Source: an uncultured Eubacteriales bacterium (lineage in GTDB: Bacteria > Bacillota > Clostridia > Monoglobales > Monoglobaceae). Taken from it: a stretch of 23,211 nucleotides of DNA. A program made the translations under genes and the position numbers. The DNA lies in assembly GCA_905198865.1 (NCBI GenBank), contig CAJKEB010000029.1, positions 1-23,211 of the forward strand. Reading direction: 5' to 3'. The notes below the pieces were generated by a model. That model was given only the letters and a program-made list of their open reading frames with translations, was not told where the DNA came from and did no database searches. Shown piece after piece: positions 15,309 through 23,015 of this stretch. The first letter of the stretch is position 1. The number at the start of each line of letters is the position of its first letter.

Positions 15309-16151
15309 ATGAAAGAATATATTAATCTGATACTGGACGAGGAAAGAGCACTGTATAATACACATGATGCGAAGATAGAGAAGTGTGTTTTTGACGGGCC
15401 GGCAGACGGTGAGTCGGCGCTCAAGGAATGTGGAAATATCGAAGTAACGGGCTGTGATTTTAGACTCAGATATCCCTTGTGGCATGTAACAGAGGGTGTT
15501 ATAAGCGAGTGCACAATGTCTGATACCTGCCGCGCCGCCTTGTGGTATGACAGAAATATAAAAATAAAGAATTCCAAACTCAGCGGAATAAAAGCTCTGC
15601 GTGAGTGTGATGATTCTTATATAGAAAACTGTGAGATTAATTCTTGTGAATTTGGCTGGATATGCCGCGATACGGAAATCAATAATACAACACTGGTTTC
15701 CGAGTATCCTTTTTTTCAATGTAAAAATCTTAAGATTGACGGACTGAAAATGACAGGAAAGTATTCGTTTCAATATGTTGAGAATGTGACAATAAGCAAC
15801 TCGTATCTTGATACAAAGGACGCATTTTGGCACGGGAAGAATATTACTGTGACCGACAGCGTAGTCAAGGGTGAATATCTTGCATGGTACAGTGAAAATT
15901 TGAAGCTTGTTCGCTGCCGTATTATCGGCACTCAGCCGCTGTGCTACGCAAAAGGACTTGTGCTTGAGGATTGTGAAATGATAGATTGTGATTTGTCGTT
16001 TGAAAGAAGTCATGTTGAAGCCAAAATCAAGGGCAGTATTACCAGCGTAAAAGATCCGATAAGCGGAAGGATTGAAGCTGACAGCATCGGCGAAATAATT
16101 CTTGATGAATATATGGACAGGACCGAGTGTGAAATTATTACAAAGAGCTAA
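15309..16151 (+). CDS. DUF3737 family beta-helix protein
   Basis: The 280-residue product has no signal peptide or membrane segment, so it should be cytoplasmic. It begins with the family-like pattern ERALYNTHDAKIEKCVFDG. It continues as a ladder of short units of about 20 residues, such as NIEVTGCDFRLRYPLWHV, NIKIKNSKLSGIKALREC, NVTISNSYLDTKDAFWHG and NITVTDSVVKGEYLAWYS. This is the pattern of a right-handed parallel beta-helix. The end, SITSVKDPISGRIEADSIGE, also matches what I recall of DUF3737 proteins. The helix is unusually rich in Trp, Tyr, Cys and acidic residues. No enzymatic activity is established for the family as far as I know, and no catalytic motif is evident. The ribosome site is weak (GAGAG at 15292-15296, 12 nt from the ATG). 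It is a single-gene unit with a strong promoter and a shared downstream terminator. Confidence 0.78.
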   Translation: MKEYINLILDEERALYNTHDAKIEKCVFDGPADGESALKECGNIEVTGCDFRLRYPLWHVTEGVISECTMSDTCRAALWYDRNIKIKNSKLSGIKALRECDDSYIENCEINSCEFGWICRDTEINNTTLVSEYPFFQCKNLKIDGLKMTGKYSFQYVENVTISNSYLDTKDAFWHGKNITVTDSVVKGEYLAWYSENLKLVRCRIIGTQPLCYAKGLVLEDCEMIDCDLSFERSHVEAKIKGSITSVKDPISGRIEADSIGEIILDEYMDRTECEIITKS

Positions 16152-16206
16152 TTAGGCTAATTCGTTAATTTCTATACTTAATTTTATTGAATTCATAATA
16201 TAATAA

Positions 16207-16236
16207 GGGCTGCTGCATGAATAATTGCAGCAGCCC
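16207..16236. terminator. bidirectional terminator, DUF3737 gene / putP
   Basis: An 11-bp perfect stem, GGGCTGCTGCA (16207-16217) with TGCAGCAGCCC (16226-16236), encloses an 8-nt loop between convergent genes. Downstream on the plus strand is GTCTGTTTT. Downstream on the minus strand is TTATTATATTATG. Both are T-rich, so it probably ends both transcripts. Confidence 0.85.
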
Positions 16237-16252
16237 GTCTGTTTTAATTCGC

Positions 16253-17800
16253 TTAAATTTCAGCTTGTTGTGCTCTGTCGTATTGACTTGAAACACTTTC
16301 GGGACATTTTGTGCAAAGCGAAACAATAACTATCACAACAGATGAAATGATGAACGCCGGTACAAGCTCGTAAACATTAAAGATACCGCCGCTCAGGTAG
16401 TGCCATACAATATCAACAATACCGCCGGTAAGCACACCTGCAATAGCTGCCGGAGCCGTCATTCTTCTGAAGTAGAGCGAGAACAGAATACACGGTCCGA
16501 ATGCGGCACCGAATCCGCCCCATGCCATAGAAACAAGGTCAAATACAGAGCTGTTTCTGTCAAGTGAAATTATAACAGCAATAAGCGCAATGATAACAAC
16601 CGCAATTCTGCTGACAGTAACGAGCTTTTTGTTGCTTGGCTTTTTCTTTGAAACAAGATGATAAATATCCTCGCCGAATGTTGAAGCCGTAACAAGAAGC
16701 TGTGAATCCGCGGTACTCATTATTGCCGCCAGTATAGCTGTAAGCAGCAGACCTGCAATAATTATTGACAGTATGTTTTTAGATGTACCGAAAATACTCT
16801 GTATAAGGAGCATAAATACCTGCTCGCTGTCATTGTTAACCATGTCGGCGAAGTTCTGCGGAGCTAAACCGCCATCGAAGTAAAGTTTGCCGAGTACGCC
16901 GATAACAACAGCGGCGGCAAGTGTAATGATTACCCATATCATAGCAATAACACGAGCCGGTCTGACTTCATCAGATGATTTAATCGCCATAAATCTTGAA
17001 AGAATATGCGGCTGACCGAAATAACCGAGTCCCCAGCCGATACATGAAATCAAAAGCAGAACATTAACTGTTCCGGCTGCGCTTTTCGGTATCCAGGAGA
17101 ATACTTCGTTCTTTGCTGCTTCAAGACCGTGGAACTGAATAACGGTACTGTCAAATCCGCCGAGCTGATGTATAATAATAAACGGCACAAACAGTATTGC
17201 AAAGAACATGATTACGCCCTGGAGCAGGTCAGTCCATGCAACAGCGCTGAATCCTCCGGTAAAGGTATATCCGGTGATAATTGCAGCGCCTATAAACAGA
17301 CCTGCAATATACGGAATACCAAAGGTTGCTTCAAGAAGCTTCGCACCGGCTGTGAACTGAGAAGCGGTGTAAATAAGAAAGAAGAACATAATAAAGATTG
17401 ATGAAGCAAATCTCAAAATATGAGTCTTATCCTCAAATCTGTTCTCGAAGTAAACCGGTATAGTAATTGAGTTGTTCGAAACCTCGGTTTGCTTTCTCAG
17501 ACGCTTTGCCACAAAAAGCCAGTTTAAATATGTACCGATGGCAAGTCCTATTGCTGTCCAGATAGCTTCGCTTGTTCCGCCGAAAACCAGATATGCGGTA
17601 CCTGGCAGACCAAGAAGAAGCCAGCCGCTCATGTCTGACGCCTGTGCCGACATAGCGGTAACCCACTTGTTAAGACCTCTTCCGCCGAGGAAGTAGTCGT
17701 TTAAGGTGTTGTTCTTGTTCATAAAGCCAAATCCTATGGAAAGCATGAACAGCAAATATACTGCGAACACCACCAGTTCGATAATTTTGTTGAGTTCCAT
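16253..17800 (-). CDS. putP: sodium/proline symporter (SSS family, PutP type)
   Basis: Sodium-coupled proline uptake across the cytoplasmic membrane. The 515-residue product has about 13 hydrophobic helices. It closely follows the PutP sequence I know from E. coli. Arg41 and the SAQASDMSGWLLLGLPG segment carry Asp56 and Ser58 (counterparts of Arg40, Asp55 and Ser57). ENRFEDKTHILR follows. MSTADSQLLVTAS holds Ser362 and Thr363, matching the sodium-site Ser340 and Thr341 region. GYFGQPHILSRFMA is another family mark. Length is slightly above the typical 490-505. GGAGGG lies 5 nt before the ATG. It is convergent with the DUF3737 gene and lies downstream of a decayed DUF2798 gene. Other SSS substrates cannot be excluded, but PutP is the closest fit. 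Confidence 0.88.
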   Translation of the reverse strand: MELNKIIELVVFAVYLLFMLSIGFGFMNKNNTLNDYFLGGRGLNKWVTAMSAQASDMSGWLLLGLPGTAYLVFGGTSEAIWTAIGLAIGTYLNWLFVAKRLRKQTEVSNNSITIPVYFENRFEDKTHILRFASSIFIMFFFLIYTASQFTAGAKLLEATFGIPYIAGLFIGAAIITGYTFTGGFSAVAWTDLLQGVIMFFAILFVPFIIIHQLGGFDSTVIQFHGLEAAKNEVFSWIPKSAAGTVNVLLLISCIGWGLGYFGQPHILSRFMAIKSSDEVRPARVIAMIWVIITLAAAVVIGVLGKLYFDGGLAPQNFADMVNNDSEQVFMLLIQSIFGTSKNILSIIIAGLLLTAILAAIMSTADSQLLVTASTFGEDIYHLVSKKKPSNKKLVTVSRIAVVIIALIAVIISLDRNSSVFDLVSMAWGGFGAAFGPCILFSLYFRRMTAPAAIAGVLTGGIVDIVWHYLSGGIFNVYELVPAFIISSVVIVIVSLCTKCPESVSSQYDRAQQAEI

Positions 17801-17844
17801 TTTTTCCCTCCGTTAATTTATTGTATAAAAATACTATTCTATTT

Positions 17845-17873
17845 AGTCTACCATAAATATACAAATAAATCAA
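17845..17873 (-). promoter_or_regulatory. candidate putP promoter
   Basis: On the minus strand, TTGATT (17873-17868) and TAGACT (17850-17845) are 17 bp apart, with TGG as an extended -10. Each hexamer matches 4/6 of consensus. It lies about 45 bp before the putP ATG. Transcription from the genes upstream is an alternative. Confidence 0.35.
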
Positions 17874-17947
17874 CTAAAATTTTTCAAAATTATCTGATAT
17901 TTGCGTAATATAAATAGTAATCGAAGAAGTTGGATTCTTTTATCAGC

Positions 17948-18158
17948 TCAAGCTGCATTTTCGCGGCTGGCAATGTCCTTTCTGAAAAGGAGTTTAAACA
18001 CAGTTCTAATCAGAGGCTGAATAAAGAATAGCTGTGTAAAAAAGGCAAACGGGAAGTTAAAGCATACAAGCTTTATTCAATTTGCTATTAGTGTGATTAT
18101 ATTAAACCCGTTATAGTACAATAACTGTGAGAAAGGCAAACACCGTGTATTTGAGCAA
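17948..18158 (-). pseudogene. DUF2798 family membrane protein, decayed fragment
   Basis: Minus-strand translation recovers pieces of a small DUF2798-type membrane protein in two frames. From 18158 one frame reads LLKYTVFAFLTVIVL, then stops. One frame over comes YNGFNIITLIAN, a TGA at 18079-18077, then IKLVCFNFPFAFFTQLFF and IQPLIRTVFKLLFRK, ending at a TGA at 17950-17948. The NFPFAFF...PLIR...F pattern is the C-terminal half of DUF2798 proteins as I remember them. In those, a Trp usually sits where the internal TGA lies here. A frameshift, a nonsense codon and a missing start and N-terminal part indicate a dead gene between EamA and putP. TGA serves as a normal stop in dctM, so recoding is unlikely. 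Confidence 0.58.
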
Positions 18159-18186
18159 AGTGTCAATATGATTGGAAAGCAAGCTT

Positions 18187-19125
18187 TTAGCTTTCGTGCG
18201 TCTTTCTGTTTACAATAAATATTCCGATACATACAAGCAGCAACGCTATTATTCCCTGCGGTGTGAACGCCTGATTATTTTCACCGAGCAGCCACGCTGA
18301 GAGTATTACGCCGAAGATAGGATTTGTGAAGCCGAACACCGCGACCTTGCCGACAGGATTATACTTAAGAAGAATTCCCCATATTGTGTATGCAACCGAT
18401 GAAATCATTGCCATGTATATAAGAAGCATAACGGAGGAGGTAGTAAAGCCCGAAATCCTTCCGCCGAATAAAAGACCTACAATAATAAGAATTATTCCGC
18501 CGGCAAAAAACTGGTAACCGCTGAGAACAACAGGATTTTCATCTTTTGAATAATTCTTTATCATACACGAAGAAAGTCCGTATGCCGCACACGAAAGCAG
18601 AACAGCGCCCTCGCCCATGAGAGTAAAACTGAAGTCGAGTGATGAGCCGGCAAGGTTTATTATCACAACTCCGGCAAAGCCAATTATACAGCCTGTTATT
18701 TTTGACGGAGTTAGTCTTTCAAATTTAAAAACAAGGCACGATATAAATATTGCTATAAATACATTTGCAGCTTCAATTATTGATGATTTAACCCCGGTCG
18801 TGTTGGCGAGGCCTATATAGAAAAAAATATATTGAAGCACTGTCTGAACCATTGACAGCTTGATTATTCTACCGACAGAATCTGATTTTGGAAGCAATGG
18901 CTTCCGGCTTAAAATACTGCCGAAAAGTATTGTCAAAATTCCGGCAAGAGTAAATCTTAGTCCGGCGAACAGAATCTGGCTCATAACATCATTCGATTGG
19001 ATACTCAGCATGCCGTATCCTATCTTGATGCAAGGAAAAGCGCTGCCCCAGAGGAAGCAGCACAATACGGCAAGCAGACATACAACAGGTGTTTTGCTTA
19101 ATATCTTATCAATATCGTGTTTCAT
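18187..19125 (-). CDS. DMT superfamily transporter (EamA domains)
   Basis: Ten-helix membrane transporter of the drug/metabolite family, usually exporting amino acids or other small metabolites. The 312-residue length is typical. Two EamA halves can be seen. The first starts with CFLWGSAFPCIKIGYG and includes an FAGLRFTLAGILTILFG segment and TTGVKSSIIEAANVFIAIFI. The second includes AAYGLSSCMIKNYS, a YQFFAGGIILIIVGLLFGG helix, MISSVAYTIWGILLKYNPVG and GFTNPIFGVILSAWLLGE. The start ATG has AAAGG 10 nt upstream. It begins 25 nt after the bioY stop on the same strand, so it is probably cotranscribed with bioY and under the same biotin control. Substrate unknown. The tail NRKTHES is short and basic. 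Confidence 0.88.
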   Translation of the reverse strand: MKHDIDKILSKTPVVCLLAVLCCFLWGSAFPCIKIGYGMLSIQSNDVMSQILFAGLRFTLAGILTILFGSILSRKPLLPKSDSVGRIIKLSMVQTVLQYIFFYIGLANTTGVKSSIIEAANVFIAIFISCLVFKFERLTPSKITGCIIGFAGVVIINLAGSSLDFSFTLMGEGAVLLSCAAYGLSSCMIKNYSKDENPVVLSGYQFFAGGIILIIVGLLFGGRISGFTTSSVMLLIYMAMISSVAYTIWGILLKYNPVGKVAVFGFTNPIFGVILSAWLLGENNQAFTPQGIIALLLVCIGIFIVNRKTHES

Positions 19126-19150
19126 TAATATCGTGCCTTTCAGTTAGTGT

Positions 19151-19720
19151 TTATATCGGATAATTAATATATTTTGATATATGCGGCTGAATTCTTTTTG
19201 AAACAACACAGGCAAGACTGCATGTAATTAAATCGCCGGGGATAGTCATCAGAAATCCGACCGTTAGCACCTTTGCAACACTAACACCGGTACCGCTGAC
19301 AAAATTCATAATAATATAAAAGTAAATTAGCCCAATCAAATAAATTATACCGAGACCGACAAGCATGGCAATAATCATTTGCTTAAGGCTCGCAGCACCG
19401 CTGCCCTTGTGTGTCATCTTACCGATTGTATACGCAGCTATACAGAAGCCTATAATATATCCAAATGTGGGCTTAAGTACATAGTTAAATCCACCGCCGC
19501 CGGTAAATACAGGTATTCCTATCAGTCCGAGAACCATATATAAAAGTGCGCTCAGACCGCCGATTTCTCCGCCGAGCAGCAGTCCTGCAAGTGTTACAAA
19601 CATTGTCTGCAATGTGAACGGAACCAGCGGAACAGGAATCTTTATAAAAGCCCCAACAGCAATAAGCGCAGTAAACAGCGCACATAAAGACATTTTTTTA
19701 ATAGATAGTTTTTTTGACAT
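19151..19720 (-). CDS. bioY: biotin transporter BioY (ECF S-component)
   Basis: Membrane substrate-binding (S) component for biotin uptake, working with an ECF energizing module (EcfA1/A2 and EcfT, not in this window). The 189-residue product has about six helices. It shows the BioY features IPVPLVPFTLQTMFVTLAGLLLG near the N terminus, GLIGIPVF and GGGGFNYVLKPTFGYIIGF. The SD-like GGGGAG lies 10 nt before the ATG. Just upstream is a promoter whose -35 is covered by a BirA-type operator, which independently supports biotin function. The EamA gene follows after 25 nt. Confidence 0.95.
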   Translation of the reverse strand: MSKKLSIKKMSLCALFTALIAVGAFIKIPVPLVPFTLQTMFVTLAGLLLGGEIGGLSALLYMVLGLIGIPVFTGGGGFNYVLKPTFGYIIGFCIAAYTIGKMTHKGSGAASLKQMIIAMLVGLGIIYLIGLIYFYIIMNFVSGTGVSVAKVLTVGFLMTIPGDLITCSLACVVSKRIQPHISKYINYPI

Positions 19721-19758
19721 ATGTATCTCTCTCCCCTTTTATTTTTATTATCAAAGAG

Positions 19759-19787
19759 AGTATAACACATAAATTTCTATTTGTAAA
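19759..19787 (-). promoter_or_regulatory. bioY promoter
   Basis: On the minus strand, TTTACA (19787-19782) and TATACT (19764-19759) are separated by 17 bp, with a TGT extended -10. The -35 lies within the operator half-site at 19781-19789, so operator binding should block RNA polymerase. Confidence 0.7.
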
Positions 19788-19812
19788 CCCGACGACTTAT
19801 ATAAGGTGACAA
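19781..19812. promoter_or_regulatory. BirA biotin operator upstream of bioY
   Basis: TTGTAAACC (19781-19789), a 14-bp spacer, then AGGTGACAA (19804-19812). This fits the known BirA operator TTGTAAACC-N14/16-GGTTTACAA with one perfect half and one weaker half (6/9). BirA with biotinyl-AMP would repress bioY, and probably the EamA gene, when biotin is plentiful. Confidence 0.75.
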
Positions 19813-19829
19813 ATATATATGTTATATTG

Positions 19830-20117
19830 TTAAAGTTCTATTTTCTTATTCTCTTTTGACTCTTTGTACAGAACAAACTTATTGCCGATAACCTGTACAA
19901 CATCTGAATTTGTTGCATCCGCCAGTTGATCAGAGGCTTCGCGTGCTGACATGAAGGCGTTGTCCAAAACATGAACTTTAATAAGCTCACGCGCCTCAAG
20001 TGCGTTGTTTATGAGCTCAATCATATTTTCATTAACTCCGTCCTTACCAACCTGATACAGAGCGGGAACTTTATTTGCAAGACTTCTTAAGTATGCTCTT
20101 TGTTTGCTTGTTATCAT
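19830..20117 (-). CDS. yhbY: YhbY family RNA-binding protein (CRM domain)
   Basis: Small protein associated with ribosome assembly in bacteria. The 95-residue product is the full length of the family. It has the conserved opening TSKQRAYLRSLANKVPALYQ, the GxxG RNA-binding loop as VGKDGVNE (residues 22-29), then LINNALEARELIKVHVLDN and SDVVQVIGNKFVLYKES. AAGGAG lies 5 nt before the ATG. In many Firmicutes yhbY sits next to obgE and nadD. Here it is instead downstream of the Rossmann/DUF2520 gene and the GH43 gene, and upstream of bioY, so it has been relocated. Its promoter is not clear. It may be transcribed with the upstream genes. Confidence 0.93.
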   Translation of the reverse strand: MITSKQRAYLRSLANKVPALYQVGKDGVNENMIELINNALEARELIKVHVLDNAFMSAREASDQLADATNSDVVQVIGNKFVLYKESKENKKIEL

Positions 20118-20148
20118 AATGTCTCCTTGTAGTTATATAAAATTTTTG

Positions 20149-20176
20149 TCCCGAAGGCAGAGAGGCGCTTTTGGGA
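20149..20176 (-). terminator. imperfect hairpin between DUF2520 gene and yhbY
   Basis: TCCC and GGGA ends close an interrupted stem with AA/TT and GC pairs inside. On the minus strand GGGA is followed by CAAAAATTTTA, so the U run is delayed. It may be a weak terminator or attenuator between the two genes, or may have no function. Confidence 0.3.
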
Positions 20177-20186
20177 TATATAATAA

Positions 20187-21050
20187 TTATTTAAGTTTAT
20201 TATGCGTTTCAATATCCGGAATATTCCCGGTTTGCCATATCAGAGCTTTTGACAGGCTTTTATATACGTCTTTTGCCACTGCGTCAGTTTCGGTATCAGA
20301 GAAGCAGCCGAGGTGCTTTTTCACAGTCTCAAAATCACCGCGTTCAATCGGACCGGTAAGTGCGTTTTGCGGACCTTTACTTATAATGTTTTGCACGTTA
20401 AGCTCAATCAAGGGCGAAAGTGCAGAAACTGCGTCGTTATATGAAAATCCGCATTCTGTCAGCAGTGTGCAGCCGATATGCGACAGAGCAACAACAAAAT
20501 TGCTTACAAATACAGCGGCAGCGTGATATTTTGCTTTGTATTGTGATTCGATTACTCTGCACTCATTGCCGCAGACTTGGATAACCTCAAGTATTTTATT
20601 TGAGCCGTTTCCTTCGAGTGTAAAAAATGCTTTTTCAAAATCCGAATAGCTTTTAAACTTGTCGCTGACCGCCAGAAGCATGTGCAGACTTGCAGTTTTA
20701 CAGCCAAAGGCTTGGAGCGGCTTAAGTATTTCAGACGAAAGTGAGCCGCTTGTATGACAAAATACCTTTCCGTTTAAAACTTCTTTGTCTAAGCAGCAAA
20801 GCTCGGTGCACACAGCCTTTATTGAATCGTCGTTGGTCGTAATAAAAACTATATCGGACAAAGCGACCAAATCTTTTATATTATCAAACGCAGTGCAGCC
20901 GCTGCCGATAAACTCTGCCGACTCATATGCCGAGCTTTGGGATTTTGAGTAATAGCCGATAACCTTAAATCCGCTATTACTCAAATACTTTCCGAAAGAC
21001 GTTCCGACTCTGCCGGCGCCTATAAAGCTGATTCTTGTTTTATTGTTCAT
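20187..21050 (-). CDS. Rossmann-like / DUF2520 oxidoreductase
   Basis: Putative NAD(P)-dependent dehydrogenase; substrate unknown. The 287-residue product has a dinucleotide-binding motif FIGAGRVG (residues 9-16). A Rossmann-like half runs to about residue 125 and includes DIVFITTNDDSI and GKVFCHTSGSLSSEIL. An all-helical DUF2520 half follows, with KYHAAAVFVSNFVVAL and the TGPIERGDFETVKKHL end motif. The usual SLHPL is SLHML here. Some relatives have been linked to ketopantoate reduction, but no pan gene is nearby. It starts 11 nt after the GH43 stop and has no clear ribosome site, so translation is probably coupled to that gene. Confidence 0.85.
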   Translation of the reverse strand: MNNKTRISFIGAGRVGTSFGKYLSNSGFKVIGYYSKSQSSAYESAEFIGSGCTAFDNIKDLVALSDIVFITTNDDSIKAVCTELCCLDKEVLNGKVFCHTSGSLSSEILKPLQAFGCKTASLHMLLAVSDKFKSYSDFEKAFFTLEGNGSNKILEVIQVCGNECRVIESQYKAKYHAAAVFVSNFVVALSHIGCTLLTECGFSYNDAVSALSPLIELNVQNIISKGPQNALTGPIERGDFETVKKHLGCFSDTETDAVAKDVYKSLSKALIWQTGNIPDIETHNKLK

Positions 21051-21061
21051 AAGTATTATGC

Positions 21062-22972
21062 TTACTTTGAGATATACTCAAAACTGTCAAACGACGCATA
21101 AATCGGCGTATCATCTCCGCTGTATGCGTACATGCCTATCATTGCGCCTGTGAAACGCTTGCCCTTTTGAATAGCCTGACTGCACAGATAATAAAGATTT
21201 TCGACAGTTCCGACTTCGGTATAGGTCTTTCCGTCAAAGCTATAGAAGAATGTGCGTTTCAGTCCTTCGGTCGTTATTTTAAGATAGACAGAATCACTTA
21301 TTCTCGGAATGTCAACTGAATAGGTATACTTTTCGTCTTCATCAATTTTTTCAAACAGCTTCAGAGCATAGCTGTCTCCGTTTTTATAAATACCGTATGT
21401 AAAGTAAGTGTTTTCGTCATAATAGCCTGTTATGCCGTAATTCTGATTGTTTTTAAGCTCAATACCCAAATCCAGTTTTGCGATTACGTCAAAGTTAAAG
21501 TCCTTCTGTCTTTGAACAGTGATATTTTTTGAAAACATTGAGCTGAGCGGCTCTTTTGAACCTTTTATGTAAAGACGACTGTTTTCGACCTTTATTCCGT
21601 CTGTCTCAGGCGTACGTGCAAAAATCCAATAAGGCTTAATCTTATCGCCGTCAAAGTCGTCAAATCCGCCGTCGGGTTCAACTGTCGTTGCAGGCAGAGC
21701 AGGCTTCTTCTGCAAGCTGCTCGGGCCGTTCAGATTGTTAATAACAGGCCAGCCGTCCGCAGTCCATGTGATTGGGTCGAGGCATGTCTCTCTGCCAAGC
21801 ATTCCCCATTGTCCGTCTAAGAGTCTGTTGCAAAGATATACGATATACCAGTCTCCGTTCTGGGTCTGAACCGGCTTGCCGTGACCGCAGCAGGTAATTG
21901 CGGCGTCATAGTCCTTTTGTGTCATAATCGGATTATACGGACAAGGCTCGTAAACGCCTTTGAGAGTTTTGCTTCTTGAAACGGTAATTTGGTGCATCAA
22001 CCCGGTTCCACCCTCAGCTTCAAAAAGATAGTAGTATCCGTCTTTATAAAGAAGGTGCGGACCTTCCGGGGCGCGCTTGTTATCACCGTAGAACAAAAGC
22101 TCTGCGTCGGAAATTTGTTCAGTACAGTCAGCGTTAAGCTCAAAGATACGAGCACCGCGGTTGAGCAGCATATAGCGTCTGCCGTCAACATCGGTGAAGA
22201 TTGACGGGTCAATTCCGTCCTCTTCAATGAACGCAGGCTTTGAGTACGGACCCTCGGGCTTTTCCGATGATACTACGATTTGTCTGCGGAATTTGCCGGT
22301 GTCGTTATATCTCAATGTTGCTGTAATATAGAACTTACCGTTGTAGTATGAAATATCGGGAGCCCAGTATCCTCTGCCGCCCTCTAAGTCGTCAATATTA
22401 GCCCATTCGGGGTTTGTGATTGCGTGACCGATTACCTTCCAGTTAACCAAATCGGTTGAATGAGAGATAGGAATACAGGGGAAGAAGGTAAAAGATGAGT
22501 TTACCATGTAATAATCACTGCCGACGCGCACGATTGACGGATCTGCAAAGAATCCTGTGCGTATCGGATTGTGATACATGTCCTCATATTTGGCGCCGGT
22601 GTATTCTTCAAAATATTTCTCTATATCTTTAAATCCGTTTTCATGCGCAATCTGATACGGAGTAACGAGATTTTTATCGCCTTCGCAAGGAGAAATACCA
22701 ACTCTTTCAACAAGATACTTGACACACTCAAGGCTGCCTGCTTCGACTGCCTCGTGAAGAATTGTCCTGTTCTGTCTGTCTCCTACGTTAAAGCTGGCTA
22801 TAGTGTATTCAACGAGATACTTAACCATTTTTATATTGCCGGTACGTGCTATGTAGAATGACATGGGGACGCCGTTCTCGTCCTCTTCATTAATACGTTT
22901 CGGCTCAACCTCAAGGATTTTTTTGATTTCGTCAAGATTTTGATTATTTATTAATTCAATCATCTGGCTCAT
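21062..22972 (-). CDS. GH43 glycosidase with N-terminal ankyrin repeats
   Basis: Inverting glycosidase, most likely beta-xylosidase or alpha-L-arabinofuranosidase, acting on hemicellulose oligosaccharides in the cytoplasm (no signal peptide). The 636-residue product has three parts. Residues 1-125 carry about three ankyrin units, shown by MSFYIARTGNIKMVKYLVEY and NRTILHEAVEAGSLECVKYL, then LVTPYQIAHENGFKDIEKYF. Residues 137-420 are a GH43 five-bladed propeller with general base Asp144 (FFADPSI), modulator Asp255 (GIDPSIF), general acid Glu303 (APEGPHLL) and His364 (CCGHGKP). Residues 435-636 are a concanavalin-like beta-sandwich, as in two-domain GH43 xylosidases. The reading frame is continuous across the ankyrin-GH43 join. 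The ATG lies 7 nt from AAAGGA. It heads an apparent operon with the DUF2520 gene. Confidence 0.92.
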   Translation of the reverse strand: MSQMIELINNQNLDEIKKILEVEPKRINEEDENGVPMSFYIARTGNIKMVKYLVEYTIASFNVGDRQNRTILHEAVEAGSLECVKYLVERVGISPCEGDKNLVTPYQIAHENGFKDIEKYFEEYTGAKYEDMYHNPIRTGFFADPSIVRVGSDYYMVNSSFTFFPCIPISHSTDLVNWKVIGHAITNPEWANIDDLEGGRGYWAPDISYYNGKFYITATLRYNDTGKFRRQIVVSSEKPEGPYSKPAFIEEDGIDPSIFTDVDGRRYMLLNRGARIFELNADCTEQISDAELLFYGDNKRAPEGPHLLYKDGYYYLFEAEGGTGLMHQITVSRSKTLKGVYEPCPYNPIMTQKDYDAAITCCGHGKPVQTQNGDWYIVYLCNRLLDGQWGMLGRETCLDPITWTADGWPVINNLNGPSSLQKKPALPATTVEPDGGFDDFDGDKIKPYWIFARTPETDGIKVENSRLYIKGSKEPLSSMFSKNITVQRQKDFNFDVIAKLDLGIELKNNQNYGITGYYDENTYFTYGIYKNGDSYALKLFEKIDEDEKYTYSVDIPRISDSVYLKITTEGLKRTFFYSFDGKTYTEVGTVENLYYLCSQAIQKGKRFTGAMIGMYAYSGDDTPIYASFDSFEYISK

Positions 22973-23015
22973 AATTAATTCCTTTCAAATGCTAATTATA
23001 AATATTTCAAGATAT

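Noticed and set aside
15279..16013. 244-codon minus-strand open frame opposite the DUF3737 gene
   Set aside because: The sense strand encodes a clear DUF3737 beta-helix with a promoter. The antisense product has no recognisable family and no ribosome support.
18181..18202. Possible terminator hairpin (GAAAGC/GCTTTC) at the end of the EamA gene
   Set aside because: The stem is short, includes the stop codon in the loop and has no following U run on the minus strand.
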